Below, in pieces: positions 34,929-43,519 of a DNA stretch of 64,000 bases (its first letter is position 1; each line of letters opens with the position of its first letter). Source of the DNA: JAVBWO01 sp036677375 (GTDB taxonomy: Bacteria > Bacillota > Dehalobacteriia > UBA4068 > UBA4997). Location: positions 124,001-188,000 of the forward strand of contig JAVBWO010000012.1 of the NCBI GenBank assembly GCA_036677375.1, written 5' to 3'. A program made the translations under genes and the position numbers. The notes beneath the pieces were generated by a model. The model made no database searches, was not told the origin of the DNA, and saw only the letters and a list, made by a program, of their open reading frames with translations.

Positions 34929-34996
34929 AGGTATCCTTCTTTTCGTTCATTCTTTTAATCTTTGCATTTAATATCCAAAATATTTGCATGGTTTCA

Positions 34997-35025
34997 ATCA
35001 TAGTATAATGCCGCCCAAAAGTCAA
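34997..35025 (-). promoter_or_regulatory. Sigma-A promoter for fdhA-fdhD
   Basis: On the minus strand: TTGACT (35025-35020), 17 bases, TATGAT (35002-34997), about 70 bp before the fdhA start. Confidence 0.65.
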
Positions 35026-35170
35026 GAGAAGCCTCCGGCCTGAGCGAATAAACTGTAGCAAAATGACGGCCTGTCTCATAATGTATAGTACAACCTATTG
35101 GTTTGTAATAAAAGGATCACGTATCTAAATTTGAAGTTTTTGCAAATTCTAAAAAAAAGGAGGTATTGTT

Positions 35171-35356
35171 ATGTGTGGCTGTGGCTGTGGATGTGGCTGT
35201 GGATGTTTTTTCCCCTGGCTCTTTCTGCCTTTCCTCTTTTGCCGATTCGGCAACAATAATTGTTGCCAATGCTGTAATAGAACCTGCCGTAACTGCTGCT
35301 GTCAGTGTTGCTGCAAATGTTGCTGCAAATGCTGCCCTCCCCCTCCCGTGGGATAA
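35171..35356 (+). CDS. Cysteine-rich 61-residue protein, unknown function
   Basis: 23 of 61 residues are cysteine. The N-terminus alternates Cys-Gly (MCGCGCGCGCGC), then comes a short hydrophobic stretch (FFPWLFLPFLF, about residues 13-23), then Cys pairs and triplets spaced by Q, K or N (CCQCC, NCCCQCCCKCCCKCC) and a PPPPVG tail. AAGGAGG lies eight bases before the ATG and a terminator follows, so it is a properly framed, monocistronic gene. A metal-binding, disulfide-crosslinked or spore-coat protein is possible; I recognise no family. It is divergent from fdhA and convergent with the pilin genes. A CATAATGTA sequence (35077-35085) resembles a sigma-K -10 box but has no matching -35. Confidence 0.75.
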   Translation: MCGCGCGCGCGCFFPWLFLPFLFCRFGNNNCCQCCNRTCRNCCCQCCCKCCCKCCPPPPVG

Positions 35357-35385
35357 GTTTTTACTTAAGAAAGGCTTTTAAAAGT

Positions 35386-35420
35386 AAACAAAGCACCCCA
35401 AAGGGGTGCTTTGTTTGTGG
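35386..35420. terminator. Terminator after the Cys-rich gene
   Basis: AAACAAAGCACCCC and GGGGTGCTTTGTTT pair perfectly (14 bp) around AAA. It can serve both the Cys-rich gene and the pilin operon coming from the other side. Confidence 0.85.
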
Positions 35421-35483
35421 AGCAAAAGGTCTTTCAACTTTTGCAAGTTCTTATGTTTTTACAAATTCTTATGTTGGTTTGGT

Positions 35484-35954
35484 TTAGCGGGGATAAATGC
35501 CAACGAAACTGGGGGTATCGCTATCTTCAGTGGTATACTGAACTTCGGTAACCTGAACACCATCTTCAATACTGCTATCGGCACTGACGACCAAAGCAAC
35601 ATAGCCGCTGAAACCGGAACCTAAGACGTTTTTCAAAGTAGGAGATACATCATTAGCAGTTAAAGTGCTGATAGGAGTCCAGTCATCCGCAGCTTCTATA
35701 GCGGCTAAGAGGTCTTCCGCTTCACCAAAGCTTGAATTACTAATCAGGTCGGCAAAAGTGGTCTGCAAGGCCAGGGCGAAGGTCTGGGCATTGGCATCTA
35801 CCGCGGCTTGGCGGGCGTCGGAAACATAATTGGTCACGACGGGAATGAGGATGGCCGCCAAAATAGCGATGATGGCGATGACGACAATGAGTTCCACCAG
35901 GGTAAAGCCTTTCTTGTTCATGAGTTTGTTCATAGGATGTTTGATTTTTAACAT
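35484..35954 (-). CDS. Type IV pilin-like protein (major-pilin type)
   Basis: 156 residues. A class III signal (MLKIKHPMNKLMNKKG) is followed by the prepilin cleavage site G/FTLVELIVV and the hydrophobic helix IAIIAILAAILIPVVTNYVSDARQ (quoted in parts). PilD would cut and methylate Phe. The globular part has no cysteines and ends FVGIYPR. I use the ATG at 35954, with GGAGGG upstream; the open frame extends 15 codons further without a ribosome site. It is nearly identical in its N-terminal ~50 mature residues to the pilin just upstream. Last gene of the pilus unit. Confidence 0.9.
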   Translation of the reverse strand: MLKIKHPMNKLMNKKGFTLVELIVVIAIIAILAAILIPVVTNYVSDARQAAVDANAQTFALALQTTFADLISNSSFGEAEDLLAAIEAADDWTPISTLTANDVSPTLKNVLGSGFSGYVALVVSADSSIEDGVQVTEVQYTTEDSDTPSFVGIYPR

Positions 35955-36035
35955 AAGGTTCCCTCCTTCAATTTTTTTAAATATTGATAATACAATCAAA
36001 TATGTTATGGTTAAGAAATTATTAATGGCCTTTTA

Positions 36036-36527
36036 TTATCTGGGATAAACGCCGATGAAGTTCAGCCCGGTATCAGTTGCGGTATCGGTGGGAATACTCT
36101 CGCTACTGTAGCGAACTTCAGATATATCCAGCCCTGTGCTGGGGCTGCCAGTAGCGGTAATGTCAACGATACCTGTAAAGCCGGTACCCAAAATGTTGCT
36201 AAATGTGGGGGATGCGGTTCTTAAAGCAGAAATATTCGTCCAATTGCCGGTAATAGCAGTGTCCAGAGCTGTTGCTTCCGTCAGCATGGCAGCACGCGCC
36301 GTGGCATCGGCCGCACCCAAGCCGCTGATGAGATCAGCAAAAGTAGTCTGCAAAGCGACGGCGACAGTCTGGGCATTGGCGTCGGCCGAGGATTGGCGGG
36401 CGTCGGAAACATAATTGGTAACGACGGGAATAAGAATGGCGGCTAAAATAGCAATGATAGCGATAACGACGATAAGTTCTACCAAGGTAAAGCCTTTTCT
36501 GTTTCTCAATGGTTTGATTTTTGGCAT
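36036..36527 (-). CDS. Type IV pilin-like protein, paralogue
   Basis: 163 residues: short leader MPKIKPLRNRKG, cleavage site G/FTLVELIVV, then the same helix as the neighbour. The soluble domain is diverged (many Ala, Thr and Ser) but has the same layout and ending, FIGVYPR. AGGAGG precedes the ATG. It is separated from the second pilin gene by 81 bp and from the gene at 36735 by about 200 bp of AT-rich DNA that may hold its own promoter. Either protein could be the major subunit. Confidence 0.9.
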   Translation of the reverse strand: MPKIKPLRNRKGFTLVELIVVIAIIAILAAILIPVVTNYVSDARQSSADANAQTVAVALQTTFADLISGLGAADATARAAMLTEATALDTAITGNWTNISALRTASPTFSNILGTGFTGIVDITATGSPSTGLDISEVRYSSESIPTDTATDTGLNFIGVYPR

Positions 36528-36734
36528 CCGGTTTCCTCCTAAAATTTTTATATGATAATAACTTTAAAAAAATTTGTTATTATTTTCCACAGTTTGATAC
36601 GAACAGTTTATCAATGTTACCAAGCCAGGTCAAGGAATATTTTACAAAAATCGACTTTTTTCTAACAAATCCTCTTCGCTTCCCTCTCTTCCCCCTTCTT
36701 TCTGATTACAGTCTTTTCAAACTCTCGTCAACCT

Positions 36735-37253
36735 TTAGGGCCCGTCTTTGGGCCAAAGGGCATAACCCCTCCAGAAATAATCGATCAATTGCCGCTTTTC
36801 GGTCTTTGTCCAAGATGCGTAAAGCACCTTCCGGCTGTCCTTGGCCACCGCCACCTTTACCATTCCTTTGATATCCGGGTTATAATGTTCGTAAAGCTTT
36901 TTGTAATCGGTGATATAAAAATGATCCGCATCCTCCGCGTCAAAGCTGTCACCGCCAAAGGCTACATAAGCCGTCCCCGCAATATAGGCGCTATGAGCCT
37001 GATTGAGAGCGTAAAATCGGTTGTGCAGTAAAAAAAATGTCTGTAAACCGACATAAACGACCAAAAGAACGATTAGAACGGCAACCAGCGATCTGCCGAT
37101 AAAAGACAGTCCCTGCCTTTTGTCCAGGTTGTCGGCATCCCTCTGCCGCGCATAGGCCTTTTTGTCGCTTGCTGGCATGGGATGGACTGATTGGCTGTCG
37201 GGAAGGGCAGTATTAATTTTTTCCTCAGGTTCTTTTTCTTTGCGGAAATTCAT
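36735..37253 (-). CDS. Single-pass membrane protein of unknown function in the pilus cluster
   Basis: 172 residues. A charged cytoplasmic N-terminus of about 50 residues precedes one membrane helix (about 52-75: SLVAVLIVLLVVYVGLQTFF) and an extracytoplasmic domain of about 95 residues (AYIAGTAYVAFGGDSFDAED, then YNPDIKGMVKVAVAKDS and YASWTKTEKRQLIDYFWRGY). No family is recognised. It lies 13 bp after pilT on the same strand and upstream of the pilins, suggesting a pilus-related role, which is inference only. Confidence 0.7.
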   Translation of the reverse strand: MNFRKEKEPEEKINTALPDSQSVHPMPASDKKAYARQRDADNLDKRQGLSFIGRSLVAVLIVLLVVYVGLQTFFLLHNRFYALNQAHSAYIAGTAYVAFGGDSFDAEDADHFYITDYKKLYEHYNPDIKGMVKVAVAKDSRKVLYASWTKTEKRQLIDYFWRGYALWPKDGP

Positions 37254-37266
37254 ACGCTCTCCCCCG

Positions 37267-38337
37267 TCACCTGGCCTTGACTCCCAATAAACGGTGAAGA
37301 TCCTCTTTCACCAGGCATTTATCCAAGGCGGCGTCCATGGTAATGGCGCCTTTTTTGACCAACGCGGCCAGATCCATATCCAGACTTTGCATGCCCTGAC
37401 GGACGCTGGTTTGCAAGACGGAATTGATCTGATGGGTCTTGCCTTCCCGAATCATATTGGCAACCGCGTCATTGACCAGCATGACTTCGAAAGCGGCAAG
37501 GCGTCCGGAACCGTCCGCCTTGGCAATGAGCTGCTGGGTAATAACAGCCTTCAACACGGTAGCCAGCTGGATGCGGATTTGCTGCTGCTGATGGGGCGGG
37601 AAAATGTCGATGATCCGGTCGATGGTCTTGGCCGCTCCGATGGTGTGGAGAGTAGACATAACCAGGTGACCGGTCTCTGCCGCCGTAATAGCTGCGGCTA
37701 TGGTCTCCAAATCTCTCATCTCCCCTACCAAAATGACGTCGGGGTCCTCCCGCATCGCGGAACGCAAAGCGCCGGCAAAGCTGTCACAGTCAACGCCGAT
37801 TTCCCGCTGGTTTACAATGCAATTGTGGGATTGATGCAGATATTCGATGGGATCTTCCAAGGTCAGGATATGGTCATGGCGGTGATGATTGATATAATCA
37901 ACCATCGCGCTCAAGGTGGTGGTCTTGCCGCTGCCGGTAGGCCCTGTAACCAGGATCAGTCCTCGGGGCATCCCGGCGATGGATTTAAAGACTTCTGGCA
38001 AATGCAACATTTCAAAGCTGGGCGTCTCACTGTTCAATATGCGGAGCGCAATGCCTTTTTTGCCTTGCTGGCGGTAAATATTGACCCGCTGCCGGTGACC
38101 GTCGGCGGAGACGTAGCCGAAGTCGATATCAACGGAATCGGAACAGTCTTCGATCTTCTCTTGCCTTAACATGGCCGTAACCATGTCTTCGATATCCTGT
38201 TGGCGCAAAGGCGGATGTTCAACTATGGGTTTTAAGACGCCGATATGCCGCACGATGGGAGACAGCCCACAGACAATATGCAGGTCGGAGGCACCATTGG
38301 CTCTGGCATAAGCCAGCAGTTCGTCGATTTGATTCAT
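37267..38337 (-). CDS. pilT: Twitching motility ATPase (pilus retraction)
   Basis: 356 residues, full length. PilT is the hexameric ATPase that powers pilus retraction. Walker A is LVTGPTGSGKTTTLSA (about residue 128), the Asp box and Walker B are in REDPDVILVGEMRDLET (about 195-212), the His box is HLVMSTLHTIGAA, and the C-terminal AIRNLIREG-type motif appears as AVANMIREGKTHQI. I start at the ATG at 38337 with GGAGG upstream. It follows pilB by about 120 bp. Confidence 0.95.
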   Translation of the reverse strand: MNQIDELLAYARANGASDLHIVCGLSPIVRHIGVLKPIVEHPPLRQQDIEDMVTAMLRQEKIEDCSDSVDIDFGYVSADGHRQRVNIYRQQGKKGIALRILNSETPSFEMLHLPEVFKSIAGMPRGLILVTGPTGSGKTTTLSAMVDYINHHRHDHILTLEDPIEYLHQSHNCIVNQREIGVDCDSFAGALRSAMREDPDVILVGEMRDLETIAAAITAAETGHLVMSTLHTIGAAKTIDRIIDIFPPHQQQQIRIQLATVLKAVITQQLIAKADGSGRLAAFEVMLVNDAVANMIREGKTHQINSVLQTSVRQGMQSLDMDLAALVKKGAITMDAALDKCLVKEDLHRLLGVKAR

Positions 38338-38455
38338 GGATCCTCCCCCTTTTTTCGTTTTCCACATTTTAAAGAATCTCTGTAATATTTTACGATTTTA
38401 CATACGCTGCTATGTATCATTCTACTGTTGGCTCTGTTGTGCTGTTGCTCTGCCG

Positions 38456-40147
38456 CTACTCTACCACATAGGTATGTTTTAAAAGCTCCGCCACCGTGGT
38501 CTTGCCCTCCGCCACCAAAAGCGCCATGTTATCCCATAGAGTCTGCAAACCGTTTTTGACGGCATATTCTTTGATCTCCTGGGAAGAACAGCGGTCCAGG
38601 ATCATTTTCCGTATGACGCTGTTTAAAAGAATGATCTCGTGAACAGCGGTTCGGCCGATATATCCCGTATGATTGCAGCGGATACAGCCGACGCCGTGCG
38701 CCAGCTTTTCCGGCGTCTTTTCACCTAAAATCATCCGCTCTTCCGGTGTGGGAGCATATTCTTCCCGGCAATAGGGACAGATGAGGCGGATCAGGCGCTG
38801 CGCCACCACGCCGACCACGGAGGAAGCCACGATATAAGGCTCGATGCCCATATCCACCAGCCTCATGAAGGCGGAGGCTGCATCGTTGGTATGAATGCTG
38901 GAAACCACCAAGTGCCCCGTAATGGCGGCCCGGGCAGCGATTTCCGCCGTTTCCTTATCACGGATCTCTCCGATCATAATGATATCGGGATCCTGCCGCA
39001 GCAGGGAACGCAAGCCGGAAGCAAAGGTCAGGCCCGCTTTCACATTGATCTGGGTTTGATTGGTCCCGGCCAGCATCTTTTCCACCGGGTCTTCCACGGT
39101 AACGATATTCACCTTCGGCGTGGAAAGCTGAGCCAAAACCGAATACAGAGTCGTGGTTTTGCCGCTGCCGGTAGGGCCGCTGACTAAGATAATGCCGCTG
39201 GGGCTTTGGACCATCCGGCGAAATTTTTCAATATTATACGGCAGCATGCCAAGCTCGGATACTTTCAAGATAGCGGACTTACTGTCGCTTAAAAGACGCA
39301 GTACCACCTTTTCCCCATAAACGGTAGGAATAGTAGAGACCCGTACGGAAAGACGGTTGTCATCAATCTCTGTTTCAAAGCGTCCGTCTAAAGGCAGCCG
39401 CTTTTCCGCAATATCCATGCCTCCCATAATCTTGACCCGGGTCACGATAGGACCATGCAAAGCGGGATTCAGGCTCATGACTTCCACCAGCTCACCGTCA
39501 ATGCGGTAACGAACCCTGATCTTGCCGTTTTCCGGTTCGATGTGCACATCGCTGGCACGCCTCTTAAAGGCCTGAGTGATCATGGTACTCACCAGACGAA
39601 CCAAAGGAGCGCTGTCCACCCGCTGGTAGACCTCGGTGAATTCCTCGCTCATGAGGTTTTCAAAACCGGTATATTCCTTACTGACATCTTCCACCACAGC
39701 ATCTACCCGGCGCTGGGCATAATAGCGCTCAATGGCCAGATCGATATCCGTGCTGCCCGCTAAAACAGGTGAAACATTACGCCCGGCGGCAAGGGAAATC
39801 GCGTTGAAGACGGTATAATTCAGAGGATCGTTGGTTGCGACAATTAAATTGCTGTCCGTTAAGGAAATGGGAATCAAATGATGTTCGCGGGCTATTTTTT
39901 CGGGAACGGTTCCGATGACTTCCCGTGGAATGTCAATACTCTTCAGATCGAGCAAAGGAACATCCAGGCGTTTTTGTAAAACGGAAAACAGCTGCTCCTC
40001 CGTGATGATGCCTTGTTCAATCAAGATCTGACCCAGCCGTTTGCCGCCGCTGCTTTTTTGAACGTCCAAAGCGTCTTGCAGCTGGCCTGGTAATAGGAGG
40101 CCGCTCTCTACCAAGAGATCGCCGATACGAATATTTTTCTGGAACAT
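38456..40147 (-). CDS. pilB: Type IV pilus assembly ATPase
   Basis: 563 residues. An N-terminal T2SSE_N/MshEN domain (about 1-150: RIGDLLVESGLLLPGQLQ) precedes the ATPase. Walker A is LVSGPTGSGKTTTLYSVL, Walker B is RQDPDIIMIGEIRDKET, and a tetracysteine zinc site is CPYCREEY and CIRCNHTGY. It drives pilus extension. MshEN domains in some homologues bind c-di-GMP, which fits a GGDEF-EAL gene nearby; whether the binding residues are kept here was not tested. The ATG at 40147 has GGAGG upstream. Confidence 0.95.
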   Translation of the reverse strand: MFQKNIRIGDLLVESGLLLPGQLQDALDVQKSSGGKRLGQILIEQGIITEEQLFSVLQKRLDVPLLDLKSIDIPREVIGTVPEKIAREHHLIPISLTDSNLIVATNDPLNYTVFNAISLAAGRNVSPVLAGSTDIDLAIERYYAQRRVDAVVEDVSKEYTGFENLMSEEFTEVYQRVDSAPLVRLVSTMITQAFKRRASDVHIEPENGKIRVRYRIDGELVEVMSLNPALHGPIVTRVKIMGGMDIAEKRLPLDGRFETEIDDNRLSVRVSTIPTVYGEKVVLRLLSDSKSAILKVSELGMLPYNIEKFRRMVQSPSGIILVSGPTGSGKTTTLYSVLAQLSTPKVNIVTVEDPVEKMLAGTNQTQINVKAGLTFASGLRSLLRQDPDIIMIGEIRDKETAEIAARAAITGHLVVSSIHTNDAASAFMRLVDMGIEPYIVASSVVGVVAQRLIRLICPYCREEYAPTPEERMILGEKTPEKLAHGVGCIRCNHTGYIGRTAVHEIILLNSVIRKMILDRCSSQEIKEYAVKNGLQTLWDNMALLVAEGKTTVAELLKHTYVVE

Positions 40148-40291
40148 GTTATTCCTCCAATTATTCTCCCCATAATCCCCCAAAACTCTTTGTTTTTGCC
40201 CCGGAGAATGCTACAATGGAAAATGTTTCATAAGAAGCGCAGATATGTTAATATAAAAATGAATGAATCCAATGATGATACGGAGGCGGCA

Positions 40292-41035
40292 ATGGCGTAC
40301 TTTCTTTTTCTGGCATTTGTCTACGGCCTGGTAATCGGCAGCTTTCTCAATGTCTGCATTTACCGTATTCCCCTAGGCATCTCAGTGGCCAAGGGACGTT
40401 CTTTTTGTCCCCAATGCCATGAGACTTTACGGGCCAAGGATCTGGCGCCCATCTTCAGCTATCTTTTTTTGAAGGGACGCTGCCGCTACTGCGGCAGCCG
40501 CATCTCGCCCCGTTATCCCGTAATCGAGCTGGCCAACGGTCTTTTATGGCTGGCTGCCGCTTTCAAATGGGGCTATAGCTGTCAAGGACTCTTATATGCA
40601 TTCTTCTTTTCCCTGCTTCTCACTCTGGCCATGATCGATTGGGATACGCAGACGATTCCTGACCGTTTTGCGGTGCTCATTGCTGTTTTAGCGCTTTTTT
40701 CTTTATTCTTTCCCGGCGCTACCCTATTCAGCCGCGTCCTGGGTTTTTTCATCATCAGTCTGCCAATGCTGGCCGTTGCCTGGTTTTTTAACGGCTTCGG
40801 CGGCGGCGACATCAAGCTGATGGCAGTCGCCGGCTTCTTACTGGGCTGGCAGAACATTGTACTGGCTTTCTTTTTGGGTACTGTCCTTGCCGCTTTGGCC
40901 TATGCGCCCCGGCTGAAACAAAAACAGCAAAAAACCCCCATCCCATTCGGTCCCTGGCTGGCCTTGGGTCTTATCATCACCGCCCTCTTAGGCGACAGGA
41001 TCATCGGGGCTTATATCCATCTTATCATCCGGTAG
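40292..41035 (+). CDS. pilD: Prepilin peptidase / N-methyltransferase
   Basis: 247 residues with about eight membrane helices. The N-terminal GSFLNVCIYRIP, the zinc-type cysteine pairs CPQCHETL and CRYCGSRI, and the two catalytic aspartates in TLAMIDWDTQTIPD and GFGGGDIKLMAVAG are all present, so both cleavage and methylation of the pilins are expected. The ATG at 40292 with CGGAGG upstream is the best start, although the frame is open 34 codons further up. It is the only pil gene on the plus strand, inserted between pilO and pilB. Confidence 0.94.
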   Translation: MAYFLFLAFVYGLVIGSFLNVCIYRIPLGISVAKGRSFCPQCHETLRAKDLAPIFSYLFLKGRCRYCGSRISPRYPVIELANGLLWLAAAFKWGYSCQGLLYAFFFSLLLTLAMIDWDTQTIPDRFAVLIAVLALFSLFFPGATLFSRVLGFFIISLPMLAVAWFFNGFGGGDIKLMAVAGFLLGWQNIVLAFFLGTVLAALAYAPRLKQKQQKTPIPFGPWLALGLIITALLGDRIIGAYIHLIIR

Positions 41036-41046
41036 CAATCAAACCA

Positions 41047-41073
41047 AACCCTGCCCACACGGCGGGTTTTTTT
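41047..41073 (+). terminator. Terminator after pilD
   Basis: CCCTGCC, loop CACAC, GGCGGG, followed by seven T residues. Confidence 0.75.
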
Positions 41074-41238
41074 ATTTCCGGCTGACAAGATTCCGGAAAC
41101 TTCTGTTTTTTGGTGTTTTATTGCGCCTTTACCCCTATGCTTTAAAAATGCTTTTCTGCTTTGGAAGATACAATCCCCGGATTTCGAACCAAGGGCGAAC
41201 GCTCCACGATGCGGTTTGTTCCGGCTTCGGCTTCAGGT

Positions 41239-41973
41239 TTATTCTGCCGCATCGCTGGCCATATAGACTTCCAGGCTGAAATTTACATTAATCTCGCCGC
41301 CACCATCAGGCATATTGATGACAAAGCTTTTGACATGGATGAAATCCTTAGCGGCCAAACCGTCAAGATAACTTAAAATATTGCTGTAAGAGCCGGAAAC
41401 CAACACAGCGACGCCGGATTTGTAGATAATAGGAGTGCTGCCTGCGCTTTGCTGTTTCGTTCCGGATTTTCCCGAGGCTGTTGCGGTATCACCTGTTAGG
41501 CTGGCGCCTTGCATCAAGGCGGTGGTGATGCTGCCGGCCACGGTGCTGTCGCCGCCTGAGATCTCATTTGCCATTTGGCTAACGGCCGCTGCCGCTTGGG
41601 CCTGGGCAACGCCACTGTCTTCCAAATTCACGGCGGCATAATTTCCGATAGACAAGGAATTCAGCTTCACCTTGGCATCCTTCGCAAGATCAACCATCAA
41701 GTAATGAATGTCATAGGTTTTCATGACAGGCGGCATTTGCGCAGCCAGGTCGGCATATTTTTCTTCCTCGCTGTCTTCGGCTGCCATAACCGCCGCTTTA
41801 CAGAGGATACTATGATCCATCGCCTCTTTTTGCGCCTGGACGTTCGTCTGAGCGGCTTTGGCGTCCCGCCAGTTCCCGATAATGGGGCGCAGGCCAAAAA
41901 ACCCCGCCAATGCCAGCACCAATACGGTACAAAAAACAGTTAAAATTATTTTGTCTTTGGGCGTCATTTTCAT
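41239..41973 (-). CDS. pilO: PilO-like pilus inner-membrane protein
   Basis: 244 residues: one N-terminal membrane helix (about 9-28), a coiled-coil stretch, then a domain with a long Ala/Ser/Thr-rich insertion (about 120-180) and a C-terminal ferredoxin-like half (VAVLVSGSYSNILSYLDGLA, then NVNFSLEVYM). Layout and position after pilM and pilN identify it as PilO, part of the alignment complex linking the cytoplasmic ring to the pilus. Sequence similarity is weak by eye. It overlaps pilN by 4 bp. Confidence 0.78.
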   Translation of the reverse strand: MKMTPKDKIILTVFCTVLVLALAGFFGLRPIIGNWRDAKAAQTNVQAQKEAMDHSILCKAAVMAAEDSEEEKYADLAAQMPPVMKTYDIHYLMVDLAKDAKVKLNSLSIGNYAAVNLEDSGVAQAQAAAAVSQMANEISGGDSTVAGSITTALMQGASLTGDTATASGKSGTKQQSAGSTPIIYKSGVAVLVSGSYSNILSYLDGLAAKDFIHVKSFVINMPDGGGEINVNFSLEVYMASDAAE

Positions 41974-42539
41974 TGTAATTCACCACCGCCCGCTAAGACG
42001 CATTGAATATTAAAGGTATATTGCTCGGAGGTACCGTTGAACCCTACATATTTCACCTCGTAAAACAGGCCGGAACCATCCAGGATCTGGGCAAATTCCG
42101 CCGGCGGCAAATTGTTCGCAGTGGTACAGGACAACCCTATGGTGTTGTCGCTGACGCCATAGCTGATAATATGAACGCCGGAGGGCGCCATATCATCGAT
42201 CTGGTGAAAGCAACCGGCCGTGATCCGGGTCTGATTTTTCAGAAGGGAAACTGCTTCCGACACTTGGATATTATGGGAGATATCCCACCCAAGATCGGAG
42301 GCGGCATTCAAAACGTTTTGATATTCTTCCGCATATTGGGGTTCTGTGATAGCCTGCTCCAGCAAAGCGGTTTCACGTTCCAGCTTATGCCCGGAGAAGA
42401 AGAATCCCAGAGCGGTTACCGCCAATACCAAAAGCAGAGCCAAGCCTACCGCCGGAATCAGAAAGGAGGATTTCTGCCAACTCCGTGCGCTTTTATTGGC
42501 GGCTTCCAGCGCGGAAAAAAAGTTGATATCACCTTTCAA
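41970..42539 (-). CDS. pilN: PilN-like pilus inner-membrane protein
   Basis: 189 residues with a short cytoplasmic tail, one membrane helix (about residues 26-50: FLIPAVGLALLLVLAVTALG) and a periplasm-side coiled coil plus small domain, as in PilN. In PilN the cytoplasmic tail binds PilM through an INLLP-like motif; here the tail reads DINFFSALEA. It is 11 bp downstream of pilM and overlaps pilO. Confidence 0.8.
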   Translation of the reverse strand: MKGDINFFSALEAANKSARSWQKSSFLIPAVGLALLLVLAVTALGFFFSGHKLERETALLEQAITEPQYAEEYQNVLNAASDLGWDISHNIQVSEAVSLLKNQTRITAGCFHQIDDMAPSGVHIISYGVSDNTIGLSCTTANNLPPAEFAQILDGSGLFYEVKYVGFNGTSEQYTFNIQCVLAGGGELQ

Positions 42540-42550
42540 CGGTCTTTACC

Positions 42551-43510
42551 TCACTTTCTCAGCATAGCGCCGATCAGAGTCACCCAGTTATCATAATTGA
42601 AACCGGCCGGACTGCTGACAGATTGGGGATCGGGCAGCATGGCGACCTCCACCTCAAGTTCCATTTGCAGTCTCATGCAGGCTTCTTCCGTTTTTTCGAT
42701 ATCGCCGCAGAGATAGACTCTGTTTAAAACGGTGCCGGGAGACTTGATGGAATAAAATTGTAGCATCTTGGAGATCTGCTGAGCAGCCATATCATACATG
42801 GCTTCCATTTGCTCTTCCTGGGATTCCGTTTGTGCACCGCCGGTCAGCAAATTAATACCAAAAGCAGTGAGGTCGCTATTTTTTTTACCGATTTGTGCCG
42901 TTCTGGTCAGTATGGAGCCTTTGCCGTCTAAAAGGTGAACCGCCACATCCTCAGGAGTCAGCTTGACGACGATATAAGGGCCTGCCTGAGCCAAAGCCGG
43001 TTGCAGCCTTGTGGCCTTCAGCAAAGCGTTTTGCGCAACATCGAAAAAGACCGGCTTTTTCTTCATGCTCATAATCAAATGCTGATAAGATTCAACGATG
43101 AGCCGGGGCATCAGATAAGCCATTATTTTGGCCATGGTATTGTTTTCCACCTGCTCCAAAGAAAGGATCGTGTATTGCAGCAGATATTCCTCTTCCGCGG
43201 TATAAAATGCGGCAATCTCGCTTTGTACCAAGGTGTTCATCTGTTTTTGATTTTTGGTATAAGGTAAGGACAGCTCACGGGATACGGCGGGAACATGCAA
43301 AAGCAACCCCACATCCTTTTCCCGAAAACCATTTTTTAACAAAAAATCGCCGATAACTGTGGTACACTGCGCCATATTACGGATGATGCCATTCTCATAG
43401 ATGACGCGGTCCAGGATTGCTTTGGCAAATTGATTAACCAGGATCATGCCGTTTTGTTCTTGGGCTGAAAGAACAGATATGCCGTTATTGCCGAATTCAA
43501 TACAGATCAT
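42551..43510 (-). CDS. pilM: PilM-like actin-fold pilus assembly protein
   Basis: 319 residues of the ribonuclease H/actin-like fold: MICIEFGNNGISVLSAQEQ at the N-terminus (phosphate 1 region), HVPAVSRELSLPY and a C-terminal RVYLCGDIEKTEEACMRL. PilM is the cytoplasmic partner of PilN. It lies 9 bp from pilC. Assignment relies on fold pattern and on the conserved pilC-M-N-O order. Confidence 0.83.
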   Translation of the reverse strand: MICIEFGNNGISVLSAQEQNGMILVNQFAKAILDRVIYENGIIRNMAQCTTVIGDFLLKNGFREKDVGLLLHVPAVSRELSLPYTKNQKQMNTLVQSEIAAFYTAEEEYLLQYTILSLEQVENNTMAKIMAYLMPRLIVESYQHLIMSMKKKPVFFDVAQNALLKATRLQPALAQAGPYIVVKLTPEDVAVHLLDGKGSILTRTAQIGKKNSDLTAFGINLLTGGAQTESQEEQMEAMYDMAAQQISKMLQFYSIKSPGTVLNRVYLCGDIEKTEEACMRLQMELEVEVAMLPDPQSVSSPAGFNYDNWVTLIGAMLRK

Positions 43511-43519
43511 TTTTTCACC

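Noticed and set aside
35077..35085. Sigma-K promoter for the Cys-rich gene
   Set aside because: CATAATGTA fits the -10, but no AC-type -35 lies at the proper distance, so it is not listed as a feature.
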